From JAEUJZ01 sp964460115 (GTDB lineage Bacteria > Myxococcota_A > Polyangia > Palsa-1104 > JAEUJZ01), in assembly GCA_964460115.1 (NCBI GenBank), contig CAYWPR010000012.1, forward strand, positions 45,566 to 109,565: a stretch of DNA of 64,000 nucleotides, given 5' to 3'. Positions within the stretch are counted from its first letter, which is position 1, and every line of letters starts with the position of its first letter. The notes under the pieces are model-generated. The model did not search any database, was not told the DNA's origin, and was given only the letters and a program-made list of their open reading frames with translations. This document shows positions 24,433 to 33,196 of the stretch, in pieces. The translations under genes were made by a program, and so were the position numbers.

Positions 24433-25257
24433 GGGACCAAAACCGACGCCGATGCGACCGGAACCGGGCAGCTCGACAAAGACCGTGCCTTCACCCGACA
24501 CCGGAATGACCAATTCGGGTTTGCCTTGTTGCAGTTGGCTTTGCACGGTTTGCTGAATCACCTTTTGAATCACCCGCAGGGCCTGATCAATGCCCAGCGC
24601 GAAACTCAGGTTCATCTGAATATCGCCGCCGGCCACGATCGTGGATTTACGCAGCTCGCCAGTTACGGCGGCGGTGGCCAGTCCCGCGATCAAGCCGGGA
24701 ATGGCCGCCGTAAAATCCGAAAGGGTGCGAATGGTCTTCTGATTGGAAGTACAAGCGCCGGGCTTGGGCGCTCCGGTGCAGGTGCGATCCTGCGCGCCGC
24801 ACATGCTGACGCAGATCGAGCCCATTCCCTCGGTCGCCTGCCCTTGAAACAGCTTTAAGGCGAGCAGAATGTCGAGCGCCGGCACCGGCACCTTGTTCGG
24901 ATTGTGCACGTTGACCAGGGTCGCGAACTGAAATACCAACTGCTCGCGCGGCGGCGGTGCGCCAAGAGCCACCGCGCAGCCCAGCCGGGCGATCGGATCA
25001 GAGATCACTTGGGGACAGTAATAGGCGCCAAGCTGAGCCATGCTGGGCGTTCGCGTCAGCCGCAGCGGCGTAGCGGTAACCGTCGGTGCTATCGCGCTTA
25101 GCGCCGATGTGCCCCCGGCACTGCCCAGAAATTTGTTGAGCTCGGCACAGCCGGGCAAAAGCGCTAGGCAAAGCAGGGCCGCCGCCCCGTGACCCAGCGC
25201 CTTGCGCAGAAAAGTCCCATGTCCTTGTACACGCCGATTGAAAAAGTCGATCGCCAT
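24406..25257 (-). CDS. Lipoprotein with LEA14/WHy-like domain
   Basis: A 283-residue lipoprotein (signal LALLPGCAEL, Cys about 37). The central part FATLVNVHNPNKVPVPALDILLALKLF has the NPN signature of the LEA type 2/WHy fold, a small beta-sandwich found in desiccation- and stress-linked proteins. A Cys-containing insert (ICVSMCGAQDRTCTGAPKPGAC) may be disulfide bonded. A later Gly/Ala-rich stretch and the strand VIPVSGEGTVFVELP complete the sandwich. It is probably an envelope protein of stress or interaction function. It is flanked by EamA (40 bases upstream) and the hydrolase (7 bases downstream). Confidence 0.75.
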   Translation of the reverse strand: MAIDFFNRRVQGHGTFLRKALGHGAAALLCLALLPGCAELNKFLGSAGGTSALSAIAPTVTATPLRLTRTPSMAQLGAYYCPQVISDPIARLGCAVALGAPPPREQLVFQFATLVNVHNPNKVPVPALDILLALKLFQGQATEGMGSICVSMCGAQDRTCTGAPKPGACTSNQKTIRTLSDFTAAIPGLIAGLATAAVTGELRKSTIVAGGDIQMNLSFALGIDQALRVIQKVIQQTVQSQLQQGKPELVIPVSGEGTVFVELPGSGRIGVGFGPLTTSWRIL

Positions 25258-25297
25258 ACTGTCTAGAGTGCTCGCGAAGCCAGCTTAGAAGCAAGCG

Positions 25298-26251
25298 TCA
25301 AACGGAAGGATCGTGGCCACTTGGGCTTGGATGTTTTCCTTTTTGGCTGCGCAGCATCGACAGGGCCATGCCGCCCATTACTAGAGCAGCGCCCATGTAG
25401 CCGCGCGGTTGCAATTGCGCTTCATGAAAAAGCAGGTCAAGGCCTAGCGCCACAAGTGGCTGAACCAGCCCTAGCGCTGATAGCACCGAAAGATCCAGCC
25501 GCTGCAGCAGCCAAATATAGAGCGTCCAAGCCAGCACGCTGCCGATGACCGTCAAATACAGCAGCCCAAAGTGCGCTGCCGCCGGAGCCAGACGCAGCAC
25601 CGACAAGGGCTCGCGCCGCCAGAGACTGAGCAGTAGCAAGATGAGCCCGGTGTAGAAAAGAAAATAACAGGTGCTAAGCAGCGGCGGCACATTCTGCACG
25701 TAGCGCTTAAGCAAGACTCCATAGAGCGGCCACAAAATTGCGGCGGCCAAGCCGGCCAGCAGCATGGCTTGAAAATGGGCCTGCGAAAGGGCCAGGCCGT
25801 CGGCAAACAAAAGCGCCACGCCGAAAAAGCCGAGCAGCATTCCGGCCAGTCGAGAAATCAGAAGCGGCTCAAGCCCAAACAGCCGCGCCAGAATCAGCGA
25901 AAAAAAAGGACTGGTGGCGCACAAGACGGCAGTGGCGCCGCCCGAAAGAGTCTGTTCCGCCAGATAGATGCATGCATAGCCAAGTCCATTAAAGATTCCG
26001 GCCAGACACAGCGCCAAATGGGGGCCCCTGCCGATCGGTTTGGGCAATTCCTGAGGCGCGGGTTTCGCCGTCCCTTTGGGCGATCGAAACACGCGCTTTG
26101 CCAAAACATGCACCGCGGCCAAGAGCAAAGTCGCCAGCAGAAATCGAATCGCTGCTCCGATAAGCGGAGGATAGCCCAAAAGACAGAGCCGTATCGCTTG
26201 CCAGGTCGTAGACCAGCACAGGCACAGCAGCAGATAGGCAAAGACTACCAA
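25298..26251 (-). CDS. EamA/DMT-family membrane transporter
   Basis: A 317-residue protein with ten predicted membrane helices and two EamA repeats. The opening VVFAYLLLCLCWSTTWQAIRL and the repeat ends (e.g. LSGGATAVLCATSPFFSLILAR and LSVLSALGLVQPLVALGLDLLF) are typical of the drug/metabolite transporter superfamily. Most members export or exchange amino acids, nucleosides or other metabolites; the substrate is not predictable. The C-terminus is basic. It heads a minus-strand run with the lipoprotein and hydrolase. Confidence 0.9.
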   Translation of the reverse strand: MVVFAYLLLCLCWSTTWQAIRLCLLGYPPLIGAAIRFLLATLLLAAVHVLAKRVFRSPKGTAKPAPQELPKPIGRGPHLALCLAGIFNGLGYACIYLAEQTLSGGATAVLCATSPFFSLILARLFGLEPLLISRLAGMLLGFFGVALLFADGLALSQAHFQAMLLAGLAAAILWPLYGVLLKRYVQNVPPLLSTCYFLFYTGLILLLLSLWRREPLSVLRLAPAAAHFGLLYLTVIGSVLAWTLYIWLLQRLDLSVLSALGLVQPLVALGLDLLFHEAQLQPRGYMGAALVMGGMALSMLRSQKGKHPSPSGHDPSV

Positions 26252-26328
26252 GTTCAGCCTAGGTTACGGAAAACAGTCACCTTTTTGCAACTAGCTAGTC
26301 CCCTGAGTCAGTAATTTCTTGCAGAATG

Positions 26329-26402
26329 CGCGCGAGAACCGCGCGGCGGGGGGGAGGCTCGCTGCGCTGTGCTCAGTGAGGGGGCACGGGAAAGTGCCCC
26401 CT
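26329..26402. other. GC-rich structured intergenic element with three hairpins
   Basis: Between the divergent EamA and repeat-protein genes lie three consecutive stem-loops: CGCGCG/CGCGCG (26329-26345), CTCGCTG/CAGTGAG (26358-26380, one G-T pair) and GGGGGCAC/GTGCCCCC (26380-26401, 6-base loop, then TTATTA). A run of seven G (26348-26354) separates the first two. The flanks are AT-richer. It may be a small RNA, a leader or a weak terminator. The rest of the 269-base gap shows no gene. Confidence 0.4.
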
Positions 26403-26520
26403 TATTAGACACAGGAAGAAATTGACTTTCATCGGCATACATCGCAAAAGGTCTGCGCGTTTGTGCGCAAACGGCACCTAGTCGCACCTGTTCTCATCGC
26501 TTGACTATATGTGACCATAC

Positions 26521-27921
26521 ATGCAATGTAATGACATGGTTATGCGGGCGATTTCGCCGAAGCATGGGCATACGGAAGAAGCGGGACGCATCATTCCCTT
26601 AGAGCCGCTTTTGGACGTCGTAAAGTCACTGCGTAATAGCCCGGCAGAGATTGCGCAGACTTCGTCCAAAACCGACTCCGTTTTCGCGCCGCTTGGCGAC
26701 GCACTCAAGCAGGCGGGAACTTCTGCACTTCCTGTGCTGCTGCGGTCGCTGACCTCTGCGCACGAGCTTGAATCGCAGCGGGCCGCGCAGCTTCTGCGCG
26801 AATTATTTTTGACCTTGGGGCTTTGTGCACCGGCGGCGGATGCAAGTTTTGTGGGCGGGGCTATACGCAACAAGATCATTGCCCGGTTAAATGCGCTGCT
26901 TGTCGATTCGAAGCTTGGCGATGCCTGCAAGGCTCGGGTGCTTGGGCTTCTGGCCGATCTGCGGGCCCCGGTGCCCGATGCGGTTTCGCTACAAGATCCC
27001 GACGCGCTGCTTGATCAGTCGGTGCGCGAGCTACTTGACGAGCTCGACTCGCCAGAAGCTTTGCAGCAGGCCCTCGATTTGATTTTTGAGCAGGTGCTTC
27101 CCGACGAATTCTCGGTTTTTCTAGAGGAAGTCGTCGCGCACGGCGGCACTGCCGCGACGCCGCTTTTAGCGGCCTTGATCACCGATGCGCGGACGCCGCG
27201 GCCCATTGCGCAAGAATTGATCAAAGTCGTGCGCCCGGTCGTTTTGCCGCTAGAAACGACGACGGAAAAAAAGCGAACTTCGCCAGCCAGCATGCAGCGC
27301 GCGCTGCGCTTACTTTCGCGCGGTCAGCTTGATTCGGCGCATCAAGAACTTATGGCGCTGCGGCACAAGCGCGAAAATGATTTGGCGGTGCACAGTGCTT
27401 TGGGGCTATGCCTCTTGCAGCTCAATCAGCCGCAAGCCGCGCTAAAAGAGCTAGAGCGCGCCGCCGAGCTGGCCAAAACCGTGGCCACGCATGCCTGGAA
27501 TGCCGCAGTGGCGGCCCACTTGGCAGAGGATGTGGGCCGCTGCTACCAGTTTTTGCGCCAGTATTTGGAATGCGACGATACTCGGCCAGGTGCGGCGGCG
27601 CGCAGACAAGCGGCTACGCTTCTGTGTGATGAATTTGAACGCGTTGTGACCTATGCCTTTCCGCATTTGAGCATCGCCCAGGTGCTGGAAAGCGAAGCGC
27701 TATTTGCCAAGGCCTATACCGCTCTGCGCGACGCCCGTTATACGGCCGCCGTGCAAGGGTTTGCTGCGGTGCTGCAGCGCCTGCCGGCGCATCCCGCAAG
27801 CTGGCGCAACCTCGGCCTGGCCTATATGGCTGAAAGGCGCCCGCGCGAGGCGGCTCGCTGCTTCTCGCGCGTGCTGCGCCTGGACAGTCAGCGCCACATG
27901 GCCCGGGCCGAATACGAATAA
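26521..27921 (+). CDS. Helical-repeat protein, HEAT-like front and TPR-like rear
   Basis: A 466-residue soluble protein without a signal peptide. Residues about 60-240 resemble HEAT-like helices (LPVLLRSLTSAHELESQRAAQLLRELFL, VLGLLADLRAPVPDAV, TPLLAALITDARTPR). Residues about 255-460 are TPR-like (LSRGQLDSAHQELMALRH, LNQPQAALKELERAAELAK, DARYTAAVQGFAAVLQRLPAH, RRPREAARCFSRVLRLDSQ). Probably a scaffold for protein-protein contacts. Start codons at 26536 and 26542 are alternatives; none has a good Shine-Dalgarno. No close family recognised. Confidence 0.75.
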   Translation: MQCNDMVMRAISPKHGHTEEAGRIIPLEPLLDVVKSLRNSPAEIAQTSSKTDSVFAPLGDALKQAGTSALPVLLRSLTSAHELESQRAAQLLRELFLTLGLCAPAADASFVGGAIRNKIIARLNALLVDSKLGDACKARVLGLLADLRAPVPDAVSLQDPDALLDQSVRELLDELDSPEALQQALDLIFEQVLPDEFSVFLEEVVAHGGTAATPLLAALITDARTPRPIAQELIKVVRPVVLPLETTTEKKRTSPASMQRALRLLSRGQLDSAHQELMALRHKRENDLAVHSALGLCLLQLNQPQAALKELERAAELAKTVATHAWNAAVAAHLAEDVGRCYQFLRQYLECDDTRPGAAARRQAATLLCDEFERVVTYAFPHLSIAQVLESEALFAKAYTALRDARYTAAVQGFAAVLQRLPAHPASWRNLGLAYMAERRPREAARCFSRVLRLDSQRHMARAEYE

Positions 27922-27966
27922 CGTCGATTTTCACCGAATTTTCGCCACATTGTCGCGGTCCGCGCT

Positions 27967-29928
27967 ATGAATGCCGCCGAGGCGACCATGCTTGTGCAAT
28001 TTGGTAAGAAAACCGTCCCGACGGCCCAGCGCACTTCCGCCACTGCGGCTTTTTTACCGACTACACTCGCCGAGGCGCACGCTCGCGGCTGGGATGAGCT
28101 TGACGTGGTCATCGTCACTGGAGACGCTTACGTCGATCATCCGGCTTTTGGTCCGATCCTGATTGCTCGCTTTTTAGCGGGGCGCGGTCTGCGCGTCGGC
28201 ATTTTGGCCCAGCCCGACTGGCGCAGCGCCGATGCATTTCGTCGTCTTGGGCGCCCACGACTTTTCTTTGGTGTGTCAGCGGGAAACCTGGATTCCATGC
28301 TCAACCGCTTGACCGCGCAGAAAAAGAATCGCAGCGAGGATCCCTATAGTCCCGGCGGCCAGCCTGGGGCGCGTCCGGATCGCGCCACCCTGGTGTATGC
28401 CAACCGCTGCCGCGAGGCCTATCCCGATGTGCCAATCATTCTGGGCGGCATCGAGGCATCGCTGCGGCGCATCGCCCACTATGATTATTGGTCGGATTCG
28501 GTGCGGCGCCCGGTGCTGGTCGATGCCAAAGCCGATCTTTTGGTCTTCGGCATGGGCGAGCGGCCCATCTGGGAAGTGGCGCAGCGTCTAAAGCGCGGCG
28601 AGCCGATTTCGCGCATTCGCGACGTACGCGGCACGGCTTATCTTTTGACTGGCACCGAATCGGAAGCGCGCACCGATTCGCCGTCTCGCTATGTCGGCGA
28701 TGGTGGTCAGGTAATTCTGCCGTCCTACGAAGAGGTTTGTGGAAACGATTCGGAATCGCTTTCTCGCTATGCGCGGATGGCCCGAATGTTTCACTTTGAG
28801 ACGAATCCCTACAACGGCCGTCCTTTGCTACAGCGCGTCGGCAACCGTGCAGTCTACTTCAACCCGCCGAGCCTGCCGCTGCAAACTGCCGACATGGATG
28901 GGCTTTACGACTTGCCGTTTACGCGGCTGCCGCATCCTAGCTATGACAAGCCCATTCCGGCGTATCAGACGGTCAAACATTCTTTGGTGCTTATGCGCGG
29001 CTGCTTTGGTGGCTGCACTTTTTGCTCGATCACAGAGCATGAGGGGCGGGTCATTCAAAGCCGCAGCGCCGACTCGGTTTTGCGTGAACTACGGGCTTTG
29101 CGGCGGCTGGATGATTTTCGCGGCGTGGTCAGTGACCTCGGCGGACCTACGGCAAATATGTACGGCATGCGCTGCGAGGACGAAAAGTTCGAATCGCGCT
29201 GCCGGCGCCTCTCCTGTGTGCATCCCGAAATTTGCGAGCACTTAAAGACTGATCATGCGCCGCTTATCGACCTGATGCGCAAAGTGCGTGAGGAGCCCGG
29301 CATTCGCAAAGTGTTCATCGCCTCGGGAGTCCGCTATGACTTGGCCGAGCGGTCGCCGGAATACATTCGCGAGCTGGCCACGCATCACGTCGGCGGCCAT
29401 CTTTCGGTGGCGCCCGAACATACTTCGCCCGATGTGCTGCGGCTGATGAAGAAGCCCAATGTCGAAAGTTATGATCGCTTCGCCGAACAATTTCACTGCG
29501 CTTCGCAAGATGCCGGCAAACAGCAGTATTTGATTCCGTACTACATCTCCGGACATCCGGGCAGCACGCTAGAAGAAATGATTGATTTGGCCCTGTACCT
29601 AAAAAGTCGCAATCTGCGTCCGCGTCAGGTGCAAGATTTTATTCCGACGCCGATGTCGCTGGCGGCGACGATGTACCACACGGGTCTAGATCCCTTGTCC
29701 AAAGACGCCAGCAAACCGGTGTATGTGCCCAAGGGGCTGCGCGAAAAGAAGCTGCAAAAAGCGCTGCTATTGTACTGGGATAGCGCGCATCATGAACTCG
29801 CGCGCGAAGCCCTTCACAAGGCGGGGCGTCAGGATCTTATCGGGCACGGTCCGAATTGTTTGATTCCTCCGGAACCGCGGATGCAAAAGAGTCGTTCGAC
29901 GGATTCGCTGGCTTTTTTGCGAGAATAA
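27967..29928 (+). CDS. YgiQ-family radical SAM protein
   Basis: A 653-residue protein of the YgiQ (UPF0313) family. The N-terminal region (20-230) matches the YgiQ domain (DVVIVTGDAYVDHPAFG, VPIILGGIEASLRRIAHYDYW). The radical SAM core carries the [4Fe-4S] ligands in RGCFGGCTFC (Cys346, 350, 353). The later part has YISGHPGSTLEEM and QVQDFIPTPMSLAATMYHTG, characteristic of the family. The reaction is unknown. It begins 45 bases after the repeat protein and may share its transcript. Confidence 0.95.
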   Translation: MNAAEATMLVQFGKKTVPTAQRTSATAAFLPTTLAEAHARGWDELDVVIVTGDAYVDHPAFGPILIARFLAGRGLRVGILAQPDWRSADAFRRLGRPRLFFGVSAGNLDSMLNRLTAQKKNRSEDPYSPGGQPGARPDRATLVYANRCREAYPDVPIILGGIEASLRRIAHYDYWSDSVRRPVLVDAKADLLVFGMGERPIWEVAQRLKRGEPISRIRDVRGTAYLLTGTESEARTDSPSRYVGDGGQVILPSYEEVCGNDSESLSRYARMARMFHFETNPYNGRPLLQRVGNRAVYFNPPSLPLQTADMDGLYDLPFTRLPHPSYDKPIPAYQTVKHSLVLMRGCFGGCTFCSITEHEGRVIQSRSADSVLRELRALRRLDDFRGVVSDLGGPTANMYGMRCEDEKFESRCRRLSCVHPEICEHLKTDHAPLIDLMRKVREEPGIRKVFIASGVRYDLAERSPEYIRELATHHVGGHLSVAPEHTSPDVLRLMKKPNVESYDRFAEQFHCASQDAGKQQYLIPYYISGHPGSTLEEMIDLALYLKSRNLRPRQVQDFIPTPMSLAATMYHTGLDPLSKDASKPVYVPKGLREKKLQKALLLYWDSAHHELAREALHKAGRQDLIGHGPNCLIPPEPRMQKSRSTDSLAFLRE

Positions 29929-29968
29929 TTCATTTGCAGAGGGCTGTGCCCCCCTTGGCTTAGCAGCC

Positions 29969-30922
29969 TTACATCTTCTGGCACTGCAGAAGCAGAATGT
30001 AGGGCATGCCGGCCGACTCTTCTTGCGAGTTTTCCTGATAGGGATATGTGTCGTCTTTGGCGTAGCCACCGGCAGCGCCGCCGCTGCCAAGGCTGATGCC
30101 GTGCGGCGCGGTCTTGATTTGGCCGCTCACCATATGATGATGGGTGCGAATCTCGGCTTTGATCGGCCCTGAAGGCGGACCTGCCGAAAGGGGCGGGCCG
30201 CCAAAGCTACGGCCGGCAGTTCCTTTGTCGGGAAGTCCCACAAGAAAGCGTCCCTGTGTGGTCGTCGGTTGACTCCAGCCGCTTGGACAGGCCGATGCGG
30301 CAAAAAACATCAGCGTTCCGGTGGAAATGGGTTTTGGAGTGACCGCCGGTGGCGCAATCTTGCGGCAAATTAAAAGCTGTATATAAGGCAATCCGGCGCC
30401 GGCTGGCTCTCCGGCAATGCTCACGGGCGCGGCATCGGCGCTGGCCAGGCTGTGGTTAAATTCTCCGGGAATGCCCAAGTAGTTCACTGCTTTTAGTGTC
30501 AGGGTCGCCCCCATGGCGTGCGAGTGCTTGCGGTTCTCGACATCACCAAGCGGCGCGCCAGATGGGACCCCATCGCCGATCTCGGCCCCAACGCTGTTTA
30601 CCGGCACCACGGTACGGCCCACTGCACCGCGAAATACCTCCCAGCCGCTTGGGCAGACCGCGCGGTTGAAAAATGAAATCGCTCCGATGGGCAGGGAGTC
30701 ATTAGACGGCGGGAGCATCCCGTCCGGGCCCCCAGGGCGCATGTCGGTGGCCCCCATATCTTTTGTGCCCGCCGGCATATCAAGTCCGTACATATCGCTG
30801 GACGGTGCTGCTAGGTCGGTGCTGCTTGCATCCTGCATGCCGGTATCCGAACTGGAGCAACCGCCACTTAACGTCAGCACCAGCATGAACCTGCTGCAAA
30901 GTTCCCAAAGCCGCTGGCTCAT
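29969..30922 (-). CDS. Secreted lipoprotein with two tail-collar-like domains
   Basis: A 317-residue lipoprotein (signal TLSGGCSSSD), then an Asp/Met/Pro-rich linker, then two copies of one domain (about 77-190 and 200-317). Each copy has the order CPSGW, a GR segment, an HxH stretch (HSHAMG; HHHMVSG) and an ending of LPYIQLLICRK or MPYILLLQCQK. This resembles the collar domain of phage short tail fibres, but here it sits on a chromosomal lipoprotein. The two Cys per copy (CPSGW and the C-terminal one) may pair. Role unknown, perhaps adhesion or sugar binding. The ATG overlaps the preceding stop as ATGA. Confidence 0.8.
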   Translation of the reverse strand: MSQRLWELCSRFMLVLTLSGGCSSSDTGMQDASSTDLAAPSSDMYGLDMPAGTKDMGATDMRPGGPDGMLPPSNDSLPIGAISFFNRAVCPSGWEVFRGAVGRTVVPVNSVGAEIGDGVPSGAPLGDVENRKHSHAMGATLTLKAVNYLGIPGEFNHSLASADAAPVSIAGEPAGAGLPYIQLLICRKIAPPAVTPKPISTGTLMFFAASACPSGWSQPTTTQGRFLVGLPDKGTAGRSFGGPPLSAGPPSGPIKAEIRTHHHMVSGQIKTAPHGISLGSGGAAGGYAKDDTYPYQENSQEESAGMPYILLLQCQKM

Positions 30923-31359
30923 GGTTTCACACAGGCGACAAGCTGAATAAACGGCAATCCCGATGGGGCAGGCTGGGTTACGCCGCTGTCTGTATATTGC
31001 TGCGCCGCCGCGCCTTGCTCATTTGAGCCGTCGGCCGCCGAGATGGACTTATAAGGCAGGTCTACTTGAGCGGAAAAGCCATGCATGTGCATGCGATCTT
31101 CTTGATTGCTCAAAGCCGTGCCGACAATCCTGCCGACTGAAATAGAATCAGCAACCCCCACTGGCAGCCGGCCAGCAGCTTCCGTGGCGACCCGCCAGCC
31201 ATCCGGGCAGGCTCCATCTTCGCGTGCGAAAAAAGCCATAGTTCCTGAGGGCACATCTACAGCCTGAATGTCGCGGCCAGATGCAGCCGGTAGGGTCAAG
31301 CCCAGCGCAGCTCCACAAATCGGCGCAAAAAGCCATATCGCTCGTCTGAATGTACTCAT
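30919..31359 (-). CDS. Secreted single tail-collar-like domain protein
   Basis: A 146-residue exported protein (signal ending LPAASGRD) made of one collar-like domain: SGTMAFFAREDGACPDGWRVA, a GRLPVG segment, HMHGFS and SGLPFIQLVACVKP. It is a single-domain paralogue of the downstream two-domain lipoprotein and overlaps it by 4 bases, so the pair arose by duplication and is co-translated. Binding partner unknown. Confidence 0.8.
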   Translation of the reverse strand: MSTFRRAIWLFAPICGAALGLTLPAASGRDIQAVDVPSGTMAFFAREDGACPDGWRVATEAAGRLPVGVADSISVGRIVGTALSNQEDRMHMHGFSAQVDLPYKSISAADGSNEQGAAAQQYTDSGVTQPAPSGLPFIQLVACVKP

Positions 31360-31408
31360 GATCGCGGCACTTTAGCATGGACGCGGAAGCTGCCCAGCGC
31401 TTTAGCGC

Positions 31409-33103
31409 CTACTCTGCGGTCGAATCGTGTAGCAAAAATGCCAAGCTGCTTTTTGAGCGAGCCCGCAAGTTGGCCCAGGGATCGGTAAATTCGTCGTTCT
31501 GCTTGAAGAAGTTCAGGCTGTCTTTGTGGGTGTTGCCAGCGTCAAGCAATGTGTGCAGGTTTTCATTGGCTGCCGCCTGCAGATGTTCTGCGCCGCTAAA
31601 ATCTATGGCCAGTCGCCAACCGGGGGCCAAGAACCGCTCTTTGTCCCTGCTGATGGCGTCAAAATAGGGATTGCCCGCCGACATGGATCCTCCCCAGTCA
31701 AATCGACCGGACTGGCTGACGACTCGAGTAAAGCGTTTCTGCGGATCGGTCCAGGCCAAGTAGACCGCAAAGGTCCCCGCCATATCGACTCCCAGCATCG
31801 CCCGCGGCAGCATCGTCCGGTAGGTCTGTTCCACCGCCGGAATCACCGTGTCATAAAGATATTGCGCGAACAGGTCGCCTTGGTGCGCGATCTCCGGATA
31901 GCGCACATCGCTAAAATGGGTTAGCGCCGCCAGCCGGGAAATGGGCTTTGAGGGAGCGCTGATAAATACTCCAATCACCGGCGCAATCTGCCCATTTTTT
32001 TCCAGAACATCTAAGCAGTAGTCGTATTGGCCGCGCACGATGGCGTCCTTGCCATCATGAACATAGAGGGTGGGAAAGCGCTGCGCTTGGCTTTCCTCGT
32101 AACCCGGCGGCAAGTAGATGATGACTTCTCCTGTGCCAAGTGGACCGGCCGGCACCGGCAATCGCCGCAGCCGCGACCCTTGCTCAACGTAGCCGGGGGT
32201 ATAGGCCACGGAATTCCATTCGCCCAGGTTGCCGCCTAAAAGATTGTCGGGATTTGGCGGCAGATCCGCCCCTTCCCAGCGGATTTCAAGATTCAGCGGA
32301 TCGGCGTAGCGCACGCCATCGCGATCAAACTGATACGACAGCCGGCCGCGGTTGCCGCGGCGCGCGATATAGGCCAGGTTTCCACCTGGGACAAAATGCA
32401 AAGGGTCTAGGCCGGCGGTCCAGTTGTTTAAGTCTCCAACCAGGGAAAGCGCTTTGCCGCTTATGGGGCCCAAGTGCAAAAGAGTGATACTTTGATAGGG
32501 CCCGACTTGGCTTTTGATTGGCGTTTCAATAGAGCGCGCGCGCATCGTGGCGATTAATTCGTTGCCGCGTGAAATCTGCTCCTCTATCGAGTTGTGATCG
32601 GATCCGCGGAGCGCCGCAATGAGCAAGCCGGCATCGGGCGTCTGATCTTTTTCGGCGTCGGCAGCCAGATCGACGTGCAGCCAGTTATTTTGCGGATCAA
32701 AATCGAGCTGATAGCGCGCCGAAAGCGGCGTCGAAAAACGCAACGGGCGCACGGCCATGCTCGCTTCTGTCGTTAAGCTCGTGGGTATCGGCGTCTCGCC
32801 ATCGGTGCCGGAAAATCCGATCAAAAGACCGATGCGCGAAGCAAATAGCCGCAGCGCGACCTCGTCACCGGGCATTTCAACGACGCCCGAGTAGGTGCGG
32901 CTTGCCTCATTCCACAAAAGCGTCGGCGCCTGCTCATCCTTGTTCCAACCGTTATAGTTGGCGCTGACTCGCAGGCTCAGGCCGTAAAATTGGCTGGAAT
33001 CTTCACATCCCGTCCCCAGCATAAGCGCAGCCAACCCCAGGACCGAGCTGAGCAGCAAGGGCCCCAATGCAGGCGCCAAAAACCCAGGCAACCAGCAACG
33101 CAT
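31409..33103 (-). CDS. Esterase-fold lipoprotein lacking catalytic Ser and His (pseudo-esterase)
   Basis: A 564-residue lipoprotein (signal LMLGTGCEDS, Cys33). The N-terminal part has two E-set/CBM48-like segments (NYNGWNKDEQAPTLLWN; VGDLNNWTAGLDPLHFVPGG), as in Fes/IroE-type esterases. From about residue 330 comes the putative-esterase fold (IYLPPGYEESQAQRFPTLYVHDG). The nucleophile elbow normally GxSxGG reads GVDMAG, with Asp440 in place of Ser. The late His of the family (GGHDW) is also missing (NDEFTDPWANLR). Hydrolysis is therefore unlikely; it may bind a ligand such as a siderophore, carbohydrate or peptide. Upstream of the collar-like genes by 49 bases. Confidence 0.85.
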   Translation of the reverse strand: MRCWLPGFLAPALGPLLLSSVLGLAALMLGTGCEDSSQFYGLSLRVSANYNGWNKDEQAPTLLWNEASRTYSGVVEMPGDEVALRLFASRIGLLIGFSGTDGETPIPTSLTTEASMAVRPLRFSTPLSARYQLDFDPQNNWLHVDLAADAEKDQTPDAGLLIAALRGSDHNSIEEQISRGNELIATMRARSIETPIKSQVGPYQSITLLHLGPISGKALSLVGDLNNWTAGLDPLHFVPGGNLAYIARRGNRGRLSYQFDRDGVRYADPLNLEIRWEGADLPPNPDNLLGGNLGEWNSVAYTPGYVEQGSRLRRLPVPAGPLGTGEVIIYLPPGYEESQAQRFPTLYVHDGKDAIVRGQYDYCLDVLEKNGQIAPVIGVFISAPSKPISRLAALTHFSDVRYPEIAHQGDLFAQYLYDTVIPAVEQTYRTMLPRAMLGVDMAGTFAVYLAWTDPQKRFTRVVSQSGRFDWGGSMSAGNPYFDAISRDKERFLAPGWRLAIDFSGAEHLQAAANENLHTLLDAGNTHKDSLNFFKQNDEFTDPWANLRARSKSSLAFLLHDSTAE

Positions 33104-33196
33104 ATTGCCGCTATACGCCCGGCTCTGCGCTGTGTCAAATGATCCATAATACCGCGCCGCGTGCCAAAAGCCGGCGCAGCGATGAACCGTTCGCCA

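Noticed and set aside
29969..31359. Prophage remnant
   Set aside because: Only collar-like domains on secreted proteins occur; no integrase, capsid, terminase or att-like repeats nearby.
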